A stretch of DNA of 64,000 nucleotides from Rossellomorea vietnamensis (GCF_001305855.1 NZ_LIXZ01000012.1:27243-91242); one strand, 5' to 3'; shown: positions 47,741-57,524, numbered from the stretch's first letter. Program-made: numbers and translations. The notes: generated by a model from the letters alone, not told the origin.

Positions 47741-48496
47741 ATGTTTGAAAATCATCACAAAATGTCCGAATGTCATGGAACATCAAATATGCATGAATGT
47801 AAAAACCATTGTCACCATCCAAAAGTCAGTATCGGAAAAATTGTGACCAAGGTACCTGTCGTATTGGCTGAACTGACACTACAGGTAAATGTAGATGCGA
47901 CGATCACCTTTCCGGAGGCCGTTTTGGAAATTAAGGATATTAAAAAAACGATAAAATTAACACAGTGCAGACTTCTTCTTCCTTCTAATAAACTTTTTGT
48001 AAAAGGTTTTGTCCGAAAAAACATCCAGTATGCAAGCCCATGTAAAGAAATTGAAGAGTCGTCCCTTTCTTCAATTGCATCAGATCTTCACTCATACACA
48101 GTGGATATACCTTTTCAATGTGTGACAGACATTAAGCACTTCTTATCCATGCCGGTCATGCCGGAAGTGAATAACCGTCAGGAATTTGATTTCTTCATTT
48201 CAAAACCGCTGCCTTCCGGGTATCCGGAGAAAGATGAACTACAAACCCATGATTTATCACAATTCCATCAGGAAAGCCATCAATACTATAATGAAATCCC
48301 TTACTGTGAGTTGGTTTCAAGTAAAATCATCGAATGGGATGAAGCCATCGACCGGTGCCCACTCCCTCATTCCGGTCCCATTGGAGAAGGCTACTTCCGC
48401 ACAATTGAAGAAAAAATGGTCATAGATATATGTGTAAAAGTTCTTCAAAACCAACAAATACGTGTTACCTCCACCACGAATGATGATTGTGACTGA
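47741..48496 (+). CDS. SPOCS/CsxC-like spore surface protein 2
   Basis: A 251-residue paralogue of the preceding protein, sharing FPE.V.EIKD.KK, FVRKNIQYASPC, NNRQEFDFF, GYPEKDE, QYYN.IPYCEL.SS.I.EWDEA.DR, GEGYF and KVLQ.QQIR in the same order. It differs by a Cys/His-rich N-terminus (HKMSECHGTSNMHECKNHCHH) that could form disulfides or bind metal. The ATG at 47741 follows AGGAGG; earlier in-frame codons have no ribosome site. The stop codon lies inside a short tandem repeat. Confidence 0.78.
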   Translation: MFENHHKMSECHGTSNMHECKNHCHHPKVSIGKIVTKVPVVLAELTLQVNVDATITFPEAVLEIKDIKKTIKLTQCRLLLPSNKLFVKGFVRKNIQYASPCKEIEESSLSSIASDLHSYTVDIPFQCVTDIKHFLSMPVMPEVNNRQEFDFFISKPLPSGYPEKDELQTHDLSQFHQESHQYYNEIPYCELVSSKIIEWDEAIDRCPLPHSGPIGEGYFRTIEEKMVIDICVKVLQNQQIRVTSTTNDDCD

Positions 48497-48514
48497 TTGT
48501 GACTGATCATGACT
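48485..48514 (+). repeat. Three tandem copies of a 10-bp unit
   Basis: GATTGTGACT, GATTGTGACT and GATCATGACT in direct succession across the stop codon of SPOCS gene 2. The unit creates successive TGA codons in different frames. Confidence 0.7.
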
Positions 48515-48541
48515 GCTCATTCATTTTTAGAGAGGAGGTAA

Positions 48542-48580
48542 ATGATTAGGTGTGATGGTAAAGGGCACCGATCACCATGA
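48542..48580 (+). CDS. Possible 12-codon leader peptide before SPOCS gene 3
   Basis: ATG at 48542 follows a strong AGGAGG and reads MIRCDGKGHRSP, then TGA. The TGA overlaps the ATG of the long gene (ATGA, 48577-48580). The long gene itself has only AAAGGG 11 bases upstream, so its translation may depend on this leader. Not supported beyond arrangement. Confidence 0.4.
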   Translation: MIRCDGKGHRSP

Positions 48581-50106
48581 TTATGAGAGAAGAACGCAAT
48601 AATGATATAGAAAGCTATTTTCTGGATAAGACGAAAGAAAATGAAAAAAACAGCAGAAGATTGTCTTCATTTTCTCTGTTTAATATGACTCAGAAGCAAG
48701 ATCTTTCCTTACAAGATCATGAGACGAATAAAAAAAGTCCCATAAAAGATACAGACCAGCCAAAGGGAGCTCAGGAAAAGATTCATACCCAACCCACGTT
48801 TTTCCCTCCACCCAAGGTGATGGATATGGAGGTAAACCAAGAAAATAAACTGAGCAAAACCGATGGGTCGGCTGATGAGCAGGACGGAGACATAAAGTCC
48901 GATAACACTGTAAAGGAAATATTTGAAACCCGGGACAACACGGCCCCTTCGACTTTAAATGAAAATAACGATATCGTGCCTTCCGTGGAACAAGAGGTTA
49001 TTATAGAGGATTCTGAAGAAGAAAATGAACCTGTATCGATCCGGGAAGAGATATTTATGATGTTGGAGGAAGAGCTGGAGGAACAAAAATATCTCCATGT
49101 GGACCAAGAAAATCATTATGAAAAGAATGGGGATTCCAACGATGCTCCCCCTCCTGCACTTGAAAAAGAAATGCTATACTCGGATCATGAATTTGATCAT
49201 AATGAAAATCACCTGCCTTCATTTAGTCATTACTTAGAAACAATATATTGTGAAAAAAATTTGAGTCCGTTGACAAGTAAGGAGACTGATTTCGTTCATT
49301 GCATTGGTTCCTTAACCTCTGTTCTCAAAAAAATTTCCACAGAGCGGGAAACGATCATGGAGCATGAAGAAGATATCAGGTACGACAAACCTGAACATCA
49401 AGAGGAGACCGATGAAGTCAGGCATGAACATCAAGAGGATGTCGAGGAAACCGAACCCCAACACCCAAATCTGACGGCATTAAAAGAACTTTTCGAAAAT
49501 GAACTTTTTTCGGAAGAACAACATCTGGAAAGTGGGAATGAAACCACTTTACCCGACTCTCGCTCTTTAAATGTAAAGATTCCCGTTGTACTGTCCACTT
49601 TGCAGATGGAGGTCGCCATCTTTAAAGACGTTGAATTACCGTTTCCAATTGAACATATCCTTTCTATACATTGGTCCATCCAATCTCTTAAAACGAATAT
49701 TCCACTTCCTGCTGGAATTGTGTTTGTGAAAGGGACTCTTGTTGCTTCGATTCAATATGTAAATCCAGGGGAAACCGCTTCCATACACTCTATCAACATT
49801 CCGATTCAATGGGATCGCACCATTCCCACTCCTTGGATATTTCCGCCTAAGGTCCCTAAGAGTGAGAAGAGAGAATACACATTCATGGCAGAAAGCACCC
49901 AAGAACCAAGCACTCATCATGAATGTCATCATTCCTTCTGTGAACCAATTGAACATTTCCTACAAGATTTCACGTTTATCAGTCACCATGAACCCTTTAA
50001 ACAAAATGGCCATTCAACTTTAAAGATTCAAGGTTGTTTACAGGCTTGCCTTCATTTAACACAAGAACAATTTGTGCACATCCAATCAGATGATTTGATT
50101 CAATGA
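48577..50106 (+). CDS. Large acidic protein with C-terminal SPOCS-like domain (protein 3)
   Basis: A 509-residue protein in two parts. Residues 1-325 are highly charged and low-complexity, rich in Glu, Asp, Asn, His and Lys, with an imperfect repeat (PEHQEETDEVRHE / HEHQEDVEETEPQ, about 275-295). Residues about 325-500 resemble the SPOCS fold of its neighbours (LNVKIPVVLSTLQMEV, ...FVKGTLVASIQYVNPG, a His/Cys-rich loop HHECHHSFCEP). No signal peptide. The layout suggests a surface or linker protein of the spore envelope. The nearest better start is absent because all upstream codons in frame are closed by stops. Confidence 0.65.
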   Translation: MIMREERNNDIESYFLDKTKENEKNSRRLSSFSLFNMTQKQDLSLQDHETNKKSPIKDTDQPKGAQEKIHTQPTFFPPPKVMDMEVNQENKLSKTDGSADEQDGDIKSDNTVKEIFETRDNTAPSTLNENNDIVPSVEQEVIIEDSEEENEPVSIREEIFMMLEEELEEQKYLHVDQENHYEKNGDSNDAPPPALEKEMLYSDHEFDHNENHLPSFSHYLETIYCEKNLSPLTSKETDFVHCIGSLTSVLKKISTERETIMEHEEDIRYDKPEHQEETDEVRHEHQEDVEETEPQHPNLTALKELFENELFSEEQHLESGNETTLPDSRSLNVKIPVVLSTLQMEVAIFKDVELPFPIEHILSIHWSIQSLKTNIPLPAGIVFVKGTLVASIQYVNPGETASIHSINIPIQWDRTIPTPWIFPPKVPKSEKREYTFMAESTQEPSTHHECHHSFCEPIEHFLQDFTFISHHEPFKQNGHSTLKIQGCLQACLHLTQEQFVHIQSDDLIQ

Positions 50107-50119
50107 TATGTATAAAGAG

Positions 50120-50150
50120 GAAGGGGTTCACCCTCAAGGTGAACCCCTTC
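50120..50150. terminator. Terminator between SPOCS genes 3 and 4
   Basis: Perfect 13-bp stem GAAGGGGTTCACC with its complement, 5-nt loop. A smaller hairpin (TGCCTTT-CAAG-AAGGCA) follows at about 50199-50216 and may serve the opposite strand. Confidence 0.75.
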
Positions 50151-50249
50151 AACTCGTCACTCTGCCCTCTCACAGTTATCTTCGTAATCTCTTACAATGC
50201 CTTTCAAGAAGGCATGCCCCTTCAATTATAATATATTTTTATTTGGTAA

Positions 50250-51008
50250 TTATTGTTGGATGATATTTCTGAAACGATTATAGACTACTTCTGGACCTTG
50301 CTCTTCTCCTCCACCTGTATCCCCGTCTCCAGCCATTTGTTGTCTCTTCTGAGTTAATTTAATGAGTAGATTGATGTCCATTTTTTCTGTAATTTTATTA
50401 AATCGTCCCCAATTGTCAAAGTTTTCCGTGATATCCCATTGATTTACAGCCGAAGCAAGGAGTTTGCAATTGATTGGCTCATTATTGATTTCAAATGTCA
50501 ATGATCCAAATTCGCAGCGGTTCGCTCCCATTCCGTCTTTCGCAAGTTCTCTTCTTTGCAACACATTCTTCTTAATGCTGAAGTCAATTCCGAACGGATT
50601 GTTGACAGGGGTAGCCAGTCTCACCCGATCATACGCTTTAAAAGGAATGTCAACACTATAATCCTTTACTACTCCATAGGAACCTTCTACATATTGAATG
50701 TTCTTATGGACAATCCCTTCTACGAATAATTTCACGTAATCCGGAAACCCTGGTACAGGAATTGCTTTACATTGTGTGAGCGAGACGTTTTTCTCGATGT
50801 TTTTAATAGCACTAGCATAGGTTGGCAGATAAATATCCGCTTCTGTTAAAGATTGAAGAAATACATCTCCAAGAACAACCGTTACTTCTTCCAAGTCAAG
50901 ATCTGGCACGTATGTTTCTGTAAATAAGCTTTTTGATTTTGCCTTATCGCTTGATGGTTGAGGAGGGCATCCGTGATGACCAAATCCGCAGCCTGTATTC
51001 TTTTTCAT
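50250..51008 (-). CDS. SPOCS/CsxC-like spore surface protein 4
   Basis: A 252-residue member of the same family on the opposite strand. It shows EEVTVVLGDVFLQSLTEADI, SLTQCKAIPVPG, GIVHKNIQYVEG and VDIPFKAYDRV, in the same order as proteins 1-3. The N-terminus is short and Cys/His/Pro-rich (CGFGHHGCPPQP) and the C-terminus is Gly/Glu-rich. The ATG at 51008 lies 9 bases after AGGAG; an ATG at 51014 is only 3 bases from it. A sigma-K-like CATAGATTA occurs about 100 bp upstream on the same strand. Confidence 0.75.
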   Translation of the reverse strand: MKKNTGCGFGHHGCPPQPSSDKAKSKSLFTETYVPDLDLEEVTVVLGDVFLQSLTEADIYLPTYASAIKNIEKNVSLTQCKAIPVPGFPDYVKLFVEGIVHKNIQYVEGSYGVVKDYSVDIPFKAYDRVRLATPVNNPFGIDFSIKKNVLQRRELAKDGMGANRCEFGSLTFEINNEPINCKLLASAVNQWDITENFDNWGRFNKITEKMDINLLIKLTQKRQQMAGDGDTGGGEEQGPEVVYNRFRNIIQQ

Positions 51009-51329
51009 ATCCATTCACTCCTGATAGTCATAAATTAATCAATGGAAAAGGCCATAGATGTAGTAAAAACAGTGAAGATACCTTTTCTATTGACTTACTA
51101 TAATCTATGAATTTTTTAAAGAAATGAGTGGACGACTGTCGGTAGGCTTCAACATATTTCTAGCAATACTTCTAGTAATCTATGAAACATGCTATGAACT
51201 CATACACAGTAAGCTTTAATCAATCTAAACAGCTTGGGTATTTGTAACGTTTAGCCAATTGGGTCCATACAATAGAGTAAAAGTCTTGAGGAGGAGATTA
51301 TCATAAGGGAGGATGCAAAATTACCACCG
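51009..51329. other. Divergent control region of the coiled-coil gene and SPOCS gene 4
   Basis: About 320 bp without a gene. It holds a leftward CATAGATTA (-10 type) and the rightward sigma-K-like promoter at 51247-51274. Nothing else is evident. Confidence 0.5.
51247..51274 (+). promoter_or_regulatory. Candidate sigma-K promoter of the coiled-coil gene
   Basis: AC (51247-51248), 17 bp, CATACAATA (51266-51274): an exact match to AC-N17-CATANNNTA. The GAGGAGG ribosome site follows 14 bp later. Confidence 0.6.
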
Positions 51330-52403
51330 ATGTACACCATTTCCGATCAAGAGGTCCTCTATTTGAAATCAGAGATCGAGAACTTGAATAAAACGATTCG
51401 AACTTTGAAAAGCAGTTATCTGTATGCTGAAAACGAGTACCATAAGGAACAACTTCAGAAGGCTCAGGAGGAATTAACGCTTGCTTACCGCCGGATCGAT
51501 GAGAACGAAACCGTTGAGAGGGAACTCATTAAAGACCGAAACCTGTTTAAAGAGGGAAAAGAGAAGCTGGAGAGTCAGGTAAGTGCTCTTCATGACGCCT
51601 TGCACGGCAAGGATGAGCTGTTGCAGCAGTCGCAAGTGAGTAAAAATGACCTTCAACAGGAACTCCTCTCCATCAAGCTCGAAAAAAAACAAATATCTCA
51701 AAGAATAACGGAAATCGAGAAAGATCAACAAGATCTTTTCAGTAAAAATCAATCCCTTTTAGAGGAAAACATCCTGCACCTAAGAAAAATAGACAGCTTA
51801 AACAGTGAACTGCAAGGAAAAAAACTTCATATTTCAGATTTGAACTCAGCTTTGGTCCATTCAGAAGATACGAAGAAAGAAATTTTCTTTACCCTGATAG
51901 CTAAAACCGAAGAGTTGGAAAAAGCCTTGTCAGAAAGGAAACATACCCTTGATTCATTGCAATTGGCAAAGGAGCACTTAATCCAAGCCGAAAAGCAAAA
52001 AATGGAGTACATTAAGACATTCATCAGTCAATACCAAAAGCATTTTGAAGAAAATGAATGGTGGCTTTCCTCACAATTTGCTGATATCGATCAACGGACC
52101 AAACTGCAGGATGAACGAATCGATGCGGTTGAACAGGAACAGGAAATTCACTTTACTCTACAGAATGAGGTGCTGGAGGGTAAATTTGCGCAAGTGGAGC
52201 AAAAGTTTGTTGATTTTCTTGAAGAGGTCGACTCCATACGGGAATATAATTTAACCTTGACCCACAGTCTATTGGAGCTCAAAAGACTGGTGGAGAGCCA
52301 AAAACGCAGTCAGTCCCATATCATTACAGCACGTCAAAAATCTTCTGCAGAAAAACTTCCAGCTCCAATGGATTATTATTTCATAGAGGATGAAAAAGAA
52401 TGA
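51330..52403 (+). CDS. Long coiled-coil protein of the spore-surface island
   Basis: A 357-residue protein, almost entirely heptad-patterned alpha helix from about 5 to 315 (LKSEIENLNKTIRTLKS..., LQQELLSIKLEKKQISQRI, LSELQ-type leucine spacing), then a short non-helical tail. No enzymatic motif or membrane segment. The start is unclear. The first ATG (51330) has no ribosome site at normal spacing, while GAGGAGGAG at 51288 is followed in frame by ATT, ATC and ATA codons, which would add about ten residues. A sigma-K-like promoter precedes it. I infer a structural scaffold or linker. Confidence 0.7.
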   Translation: MYTISDQEVLYLKSEIENLNKTIRTLKSSYLYAENEYHKEQLQKAQEELTLAYRRIDENETVERELIKDRNLFKEGKEKLESQVSALHDALHGKDELLQQSQVSKNDLQQELLSIKLEKKQISQRITEIEKDQQDLFSKNQSLLEENILHLRKIDSLNSELQGKKLHISDLNSALVHSEDTKKEIFFTLIAKTEELEKALSERKHTLDSLQLAKEHLIQAEKQKMEYIKTFISQYQKHFEENEWWLSSQFADIDQRTKLQDERIDAVEQEQEIHFTLQNEVLEGKFAQVEQKFVDFLEEVDSIREYNLTLTHSLLELKRLVESQKRSQSHIITARQKSSAEKLPAPMDYYFIEDEKE

Positions 52404-52441
52404 AAAAAACGATGCCACAGTAGATCCGTGGCATCGTTTTT
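52404..52441. terminator. Bidirectional terminator
   Basis: Perfect 13-bp stem AAAACGATGCCAC with its complement and a 9-nt loop, with A/T tails on both sides, between convergent genes. Confidence 0.9.
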
Positions 52442-52443
52442 AG

Positions 52444-53646
52444 TTAAAATGTAATCTTTATCTTGTTATTTGAGCTGAGCTGAAGGTCTTGACCTTCAAA
52501 TAATACAAACCCTAAAATAGTTGAAACTTCCTGTTCTTCAAGGGATTCAACCGTAAATTGCACCCCCTCCACTGCTATCGTTTCACCAGGGGGGATGAAT
52601 GATTCCTGTATCGATTCTATCCAATACTCTCCTGTGGAATAGGCCTTCTCCAACCAATCCTTCCCCATATACTTCCATCCCTGTGCCCCGTTTTGACCTT
52701 GCAGGGAAAAGATTTCGCTCATTTCAGGTGGGAGAATCTGTCCTCCTATTTCAATCTTATCCGGCGGATCCATTCGAAAGCAGATCTTCGGGTTCATCAG
52801 GTCTACATTTCCTGTGTTCTTTATGAAGAAATCAGCTTTGATGGAATAGCGTTCTGATTTTCGATTAGGTATGACATTGTAATCAAAATATATTTCCGCA
52901 TAAGGCTTTTTATCCTGAGCTTTTTGAACTTTACGATTTGCTTTTCGCATTTTGATTTCTTCGTACGTTTTATCATCCATTTGGATATCTTTACTTGGCT
53001 TCTTCTGAACTGTTTGACTGCTTGATTTCCCTGTCTGATTATTTACAGTTTGAAATAGATGGAGAACATTAAGATCCAGTAAACTTGGCTTCTGATTTCC
53101 AAGCAGTGTTTTAAGCACACAATGCGTTATGAGGACAGGGGTTTCTTTCAACAGGAATTCTTCATCTTTACACTTAATGGAGCATCTAAGATGGGGAATG
53201 GAGTGGTGTTCAGGTATCAAATAATATCCTTTGAATGGCAGTTCATTCTTATATATTGAGAGATTTTTCTTTACATTGATGGAATTCAGCCTTTCATTAT
53301 AACCGACCGAAACAGACTTGCCCTCACCCTGTGAATGACTGGACACTAATTCAACAAACAATTCCCCCTCCCTGATCGTGCCTGTATCTCGTTTTAATGA
53401 AACAATAATCCCATAATCAGTTAATAATCCAATCACTTTTTCATTTATTTCATTGTTTATATTTGCATTCTTTGTATTCACTGATAGCCATACTTTCTTT
53501 CCATGAAGGGAACTTTTCACTTCCACCCTCTGTGCTTCTTCATCCAAATGAAATTGATGATTATTCTCCGCACAATAAAATTGGATGGCAGCTACGGAAT
53601 GTGATGGAATCGTTCCCCAATCATGGTTGTTGATTGATAATTTCAT
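52444..53646 (-). CDS. Unknown soluble protein at the edge of the spore-surface island
   Basis: A 400-residue protein that I do not recognise. The N-terminal part (about 1-195) is beta-rich with KLSINNHDWGTIPSHSVA and KVWLSVNTKN. A Lys/Gln/Ser-rich linker covers about 205-255 (KKPSKDIQMDDKTYEEIKMRKANRK, in part). The C-terminal part (about 255-400) resembles an extracellular-type beta-sandwich used for protein contacts (FFIKNTGNVDLMNPKICFRM ... FIPPGETIAVEG). No signal peptide. The ATG at 53646 follows AGGGTGGTG. A sigma-E-like promoter lies upstream, which suggests mother-cell expression. Confidence 0.65.
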   Translation of the reverse strand: MKLSINNHDWGTIPSHSVAAIQFYCAENNHQFHLDEEAQRVEVKSSLHGKKVWLSVNTKNANINNEINEKVIGLLTDYGIIVSLKRDTGTIREGELFVELVSSHSQGEGKSVSVGYNERLNSINVKKNLSIYKNELPFKGYYLIPEHHSIPHLRCSIKCKDEEFLLKETPVLITHCVLKTLLGNQKPSLLDLNVLHLFQTVNNQTGKSSSQTVQKKPSKDIQMDDKTYEEIKMRKANRKVQKAQDKKPYAEIYFDYNVIPNRKSERYSIKADFFIKNTGNVDLMNPKICFRMDPPDKIEIGGQILPPEMSEIFSLQGQNGAQGWKYMGKDWLEKAYSTGEYWIESIQESFIPPGETIAVEGVQFTVESLEEQEVSTILGFVLFEGQDLQLSSNNKIKITF

Positions 53647-53680
53647 GTACAGGCTCACCACCCTTTTGTTGTAGTCTATG

Positions 53681-53710
53681 TATCTTATGAATACAGGGGA
53701 AAAAATATGA
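53681..53710 (-). promoter_or_regulatory. Candidate sigma-E promoter of the 400-residue gene
   Basis: Minus strand TCATATT (53704-53710), 14-15 bp, CATAAGATA (53681-53689). The -35 matches the sigma-E consensus; the -10 has two mismatches for sigma-E and is exact for sigma-K. Confidence 0.5.
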
Positions 53711-53929
53711 ATTTCTGATACTTATTATCGCCAAACCAGCTTCCGCTTTCATTTCTAGGCAGATGCTTGTTTTATTCAACAGCCCTCTCCCACTTGAAGA
53801 TCATCACATAAACTAGTAAAAGTAAGATGGTTAGTGTTTTGCACAGCGAAAAAATGAAGCCGTAGTTCAGATGGATTATGGTCATCAACTGCTGTGTTAA
53901 ATTTAGTTCAACCGAAAGGAGAAATCAGT

Positions 53930-55090
53930 ATGATATCCCCACACGGAGGTATGCTTGTTAATCAAGTTGTTAGAGGGATTGAGAGAGATGAGCTACTTGA
54001 AAAGTCATCCACTCTCCCCGCAATTACGCTCGATTCCTGGGGTCTGTCCGACCTAGTTCTGCTCTCAACGGGAGCATTCAGCCCCTTAACGGGATTCATG
54101 AATCAAAAAGACTATTTACACGTATTGAAAGACATGAGGTTATCGAATGGGTTGGTTTGGAGTTTGCCCATTACACTCCCCGTTCCCAAAAGAGTGAGTA
54201 AGTCATTTTCCATCGGGGAAACCGTTTCCCTGAAAGGAGAAGATGGGGTGATCTACGGAACATTAGAAATTGAAGAAATATATGAATATAGTAAAGAGGC
54301 GGAAGCCCTTTTCGTATTTAGGACATTGGACAACCTTCATCCTGGGGTTCAAAAGACGTATAAGAAAGAAGACGTGTATGTCTCAGGTACGGTCAAACTT
54401 CTTCGGTTTCCTGCCATTTTCAAAAAAGATTTTCAAACGCCGAAACAGCTTAGAGAGCGATTTAATGAATTGGGTTGGAACACAGTCGTAGCATTTCAAA
54501 CCCGGAACCCCATTCATAGAGCCCATGAATATCTGCAAAAAACAGCACTTGAACTAGTCGATGGTCTCTTGATACACCCTTTGGTAGGCGACACAAAGCA
54601 AGATGATATTCCCGCAGACATTCGTATGAAAAGCTATCGGGTATTAGTCGACGAGTATTATCCCAGAGAGAGAGTCTTATTATCCACATTCCCTGCAGCC
54701 ATGAGATATGCCGGACCCAGGGAAGCCTTATTCCACAGTATTGTAAGAAAAAACTTTGGATGCACCCACTTTATAGTCGGCCGGGATCACGCTGGTGTCG
54801 GGGATTACTATGGTACCTACGATGCCCAGGAAATCTTCAACCAATTTTCAAAAGAAGAGATCGGTATCGAGATACTGAAGTTCGAACATGCCTTCCATTG
54901 TATTAAGTGTGGATCGATGGCTACTTCAAAGACATGCCCTCATGAGACTCCATTTCATATCCACCTTAGCGGAACAAAGGTGCGAAAAATGTTAAAAGAC
55001 GGAATGATGCCTCCAAAAGAGTTTTCAAGGCCAGAAGTGATAGAAGTACTTCTCAATGAAATGAGAAAAAGTTCTCAAAGGGAGCACTGA
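53930..55090 (+). CDS. sat: Sulfate adenylyltransferase
   Basis: A 386-residue ATP sulfurylase of the bacterial single-chain type, which makes APS from sulfate and ATP. It shows [12 protein letters not shown] (the QXRN and HXXH nucleotide motifs), [12 protein letters not shown] and a Cys-x2-Cys ... Cys-x-His zinc site ([15 protein letters not shown]). The ATG at 53930 follows AAAGGAG by 8 bases; a longer reading has no ribosome site. It is followed at 13 bp by the permease gene, starting a sat-permease-cysC-cysQ unit. No SAM riboswitch was found upstream. Confidence 0.95.
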   Translation: MISPHGGMLVNQVVRGIERDELLEKSSTLPAITLDSWGLSDLVLLSTGAFSPLTGFMNQKDYLHVLKDMRLSNGLVWSLPITLPVPKRVSKSFSIGETVSLKGEDGVIYGTLEIEEIYEYSKEAEALFVFRTLDNLHPGVQKTYKKEDVYVSGTVKLLRFPAIFKKDFQTPKQLRERFNELGWNTVVAFQTRNPIHRAHEYLQKTALELVDGLLIHPLVGDTKQDDIPADIRMKSYRVLVDEYYPRERVLLSTFPAAMRYAGPREALFHSIVRKNFGCTHFIVGRDHAGVGDYYGTYDAQEIFNQFSKEEIGIEILKFEHAFHCIKCGSMATSKTCPHETPFHIHLSGTKVRKMLKDGMMPPKEFSRPEVIEVLLNEMRKSSQREH

Positions 55091-55103
55091 AGGAGACTAC
55101 ATC

Positions 55104-56861
55104 ATGATTGAATTTTATATTGTTATCCTTGGAATGATCGTTATGTTGTCATTTCTGGTTTTTGAATTGGAGCGACCCGAAATCATTCTTCCATCCACTC
55201 TCCTCCTTTTCGTCATGACCGGTGTCATTACACCACAGGAAGCCATAAGGGGGTTCTCAAATGAAGGGATGCTGACGATCGGTTTATTGTTCATCATTGC
55301 CGGAAGTATTCAAAACAGTGGGATTGTGGATCATGCCTTCAAGAAGCTATTAAACCGTTCAGCTTCAAGAAAACACATGCTTGCCAAGCTCCTCTTCCCC
55401 ATCTCTTTCCTCTCCGCTTTCCTGAATAATACCCCCATCGTCATTGCTTTTACGCCACTTGTGAAGAAATGGTGTGAAGATCATCATCTCTCCCCTTCAA
55501 AATTTCTGATCCCCATTTCATATGCTACCATCCTAGGAGGTACCATAACCATCATTGGTACTTCCACAAATCTCGTGGTCCATGGTTTGCTCCTTGACTC
55601 GAACCTGCCTGGCTTCACCTTTTTCGAACTGGGTAAAATAGGGATACCGATTACTCTCATAGGCCTATGTTATCTCATATTTTTCAGTTCTTCCTTACTT
55701 CCTGAGAGAAGAAGCAGACCTGTCAATATTGAGTCCTTAAGAGAGTTCACTGGAGAGATTTTAATACTCGATGACTTCCCTTTTATACAAAAAACGGTTG
55801 AACAAGCCAGGTTAAGAAGCTTAAAAGGTCTATTTCTTGTTAGTATCATCAGGGAAGATGAGACCATTACTCCTGTATCGAATACAACCCTATTAAAGGC
55901 ACAGGACCGCTTAATATTCACCGGTGATATTACCACCATCACAGAACTTCAATTACACAAGGGCCTCCTGTTACAAAGTAATGGCGGATCCTCTTTTCCA
56001 AAACACCATCAGTTGACGGAGGCGGTGGTTTCCCATCATTCTTCCTTATTATATAAGAAGATTAAGGATACCAATTTCAGAAGCAGATTCAATGCAGCTG
56101 TCATAGCTGTTCATAGACAAAATCAACGGTTGAAATATAAAATTGGCGATATCATTCTAAAACCTGGAGATATCTTACTACTTGCCACAGGAACCGATTT
56201 CTATAAGAAAGCGAACACAAATGACTTCTATATTGCCGCTACACTGGACAAGACCATGATCACCCGTAAACAGACATTGAATGGGTGGTTCTCCGTCGTA
56301 CTACTGGGAACGATGATCCTTATGGTGACATTAGGATATATTACGATGCTGACAGGAATGGCGTTTGTGACCATGTTATTACTTTCATTAAGAATCGCCA
56401 GTCCCCTGCAGGCAAAGAATTCCATTCAATGGAATGTACTGATGGTGGTTTCCTGCTCGTTCGGTATAGGCTATGCGATGATCGACTCAGGTGTCGCCTC
56501 TTTCCTTGCCGACCTACTGATGCAAGCTTCAAAGCCGTTTGGCCTTTTTGCCATCGTTATAGCAATCTATCTCCTTACGAATCTATTTACAGAAATGATG
56601 ACGAACAGCGCTGCTGCCGTCCTCATGTTCCCCATTATCCTGGAAGTTTCGAATACTCTGGATTTAAATCCAACAGCATTGGCCGTAACGGTAACCATTG
56701 CCGCTTCCGCAAGCTTTGCAACACCGATCGGTTATCAGACAAACTTGATCGTATATGGCCCGGGCGGTTATCGATTCAAAGATTATTTGAAGGTGGGGAT
56801 CCCCTTGAATATCCTGACAATGATCACCACAGTAATACTGGTCTATTACTTTTGGTTATGA
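55104..56861 (+). CDS. SLC13/DASS-type permease with RCK-C (TrkA-C) domains, probably for sulfate
   Basis: A 585-residue membrane protein. About five to six helices (1-200) are followed by a cytoplasmic insert (about 205-375) with two TrkA-C-like domains ([26 protein letters not shown]), then further helices (390-585). Family motifs are [14 protein letters not shown] with [13 protein letters not shown], mirrored by [20 protein letters not shown] with [18 protein letters not shown] in the second half. The neighbours sat, cysC and cysQ point to sulfate as the substrate. AAGGAG precedes the ATG. Confidence 0.85.
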   Translation: MIEFYIVILGMIVMLSFLVFELERPEIILPSTLLLFVMTGVITPQEAIRGFSNEGMLTIGLLFIIAGSIQNSGIVDHAFKKLLNRSASRKHMLAKLLFPISFLSAFLNNTPIVIAFTPLVKKWCEDHHLSPSKFLIPISYATILGGTITIIGTSTNLVVHGLLLDSNLPGFTFFELGKIGIPITLIGLCYLIFFSSSLLPERRSRPVNIESLREFTGEILILDDFPFIQKTVEQARLRSLKGLFLVSIIREDETITPVSNTTLLKAQDRLIFTGDITTITELQLHKGLLLQSNGGSSFPKHHQLTEAVVSHHSSLLYKKIKDTNFRSRFNAAVIAVHRQNQRLKYKIGDIILKPGDILLLATGTDFYKKANTNDFYIAATLDKTMITRKQTLNGWFSVVLLGTMILMVTLGYITMLTGMAFVTMLLLSLRIASPLQAKNSIQWNVLMVVSCSFGIGYAMIDSGVASFLADLLMQASKPFGLFAIVIAIYLLTNLFTEMMTNSAAAVLMFPIILEVSNTLDLNPTALAVTVTIAASASFATPIGYQTNLIVYGPGGYRFKDYLKVGIPLNILTMITTVILVYYFWL

Positions 56862-56887
56862 CTATCCATAACATTGGAGGTGAGGAG

Positions 56888-57490
56888 ATGAATCAGAAAA
56901 ATATTACTTGGCACGAGGGCAAAGTCCAGAAAGCTGACAGGCAAGATTTAAATGGGCATAAAAGCGCATTGCTTTGGTTTACAGGGTTGTCCGGTTCCGG
57001 GAAGTCCACAATCTCAGTGGAAGTAGAAAAGAAATTACATGAGCTTGGCCATCACACTTACCGTCTTGACGGAGATAATATACGTCACGGTTTAAATGGG
57101 GACTTAGCATTCTCAGAAGAAGATCGTACGGAAAACATCCGAAGAATCGGTGAGGTATCAAAGATTTTTGTCGATGCCGGAATCATAACCTTGGCTGCCT
57201 TTATTTCCCCCTATAAAAAAGATCGGGCATTTGCCAGATCACTATTACCCGATGGGGAGTTTATAGAAATCTATGTACAGGCGAGCATTGAGACATGCGC
57301 GAGTCGAGACCCGAAAGGCCTTTATGAAAAGGTGAAGAAAGGGGAATTAAAGAACTTTAGTGGAATCGATTCTCCTTATGAAATCCCCGAATCCCCTGAA
57401 ATCGTGATTGATACTGAGAATCAACGAATAGATGATTCCGTCCGGCAAATAGTAAACTATTTAAGAGATAAGCGATTAATGTCATTGTGA
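56888..57490 (+). CDS. cysC: Adenylyl-sulfate kinase
   Basis: A 200-residue APS kinase that phosphorylates APS to PAPS. P-loop GLSGSGKST lies at about 33-41, then [17 protein letters not shown] and [24 protein letters not shown] and [18 protein letters not shown]. The ATG at 56888 follows GGAGGTGAGG. The same frame is open far upstream inside the permease gene, but those codons are an out-of-frame reading of that gene. It lies 26 bp after the permease. Confidence 0.95.
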   Translation: MNQKNITWHEGKVQKADRQDLNGHKSALLWFTGLSGSGKSTISVEVEKKLHELGHHTYRLDGDNIRHGLNGDLAFSEEDRTENIRRIGEVSKIFVDAGIITLAAFISPYKKDRAFARSLLPDGEFIEIYVQASIETCASRDPKGLYEKVKKGELKNFSGIDSPYEIPESPEIVIDTENQRIDDSVRQIVNYLRDKRLMSL

Positions 57491-57524
57491 TTTTTATCTA
57501 TTTCCTACGAGGAGTTGCTGGAAC

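Noticed and set aside
53720..53929. Riboswitch (S-box) before sat
   Set aside because: No S-box core helices or terminator/antiterminator pair could be found before the ribosome site.
56285..56887. A 200-codon open extension in frame with cysC, which would make a 401-residue protein
   Set aside because: It lies wholly within the permease gene in another frame, has unconvincing composition, and cysC has its own strong ribosome site at 56888.
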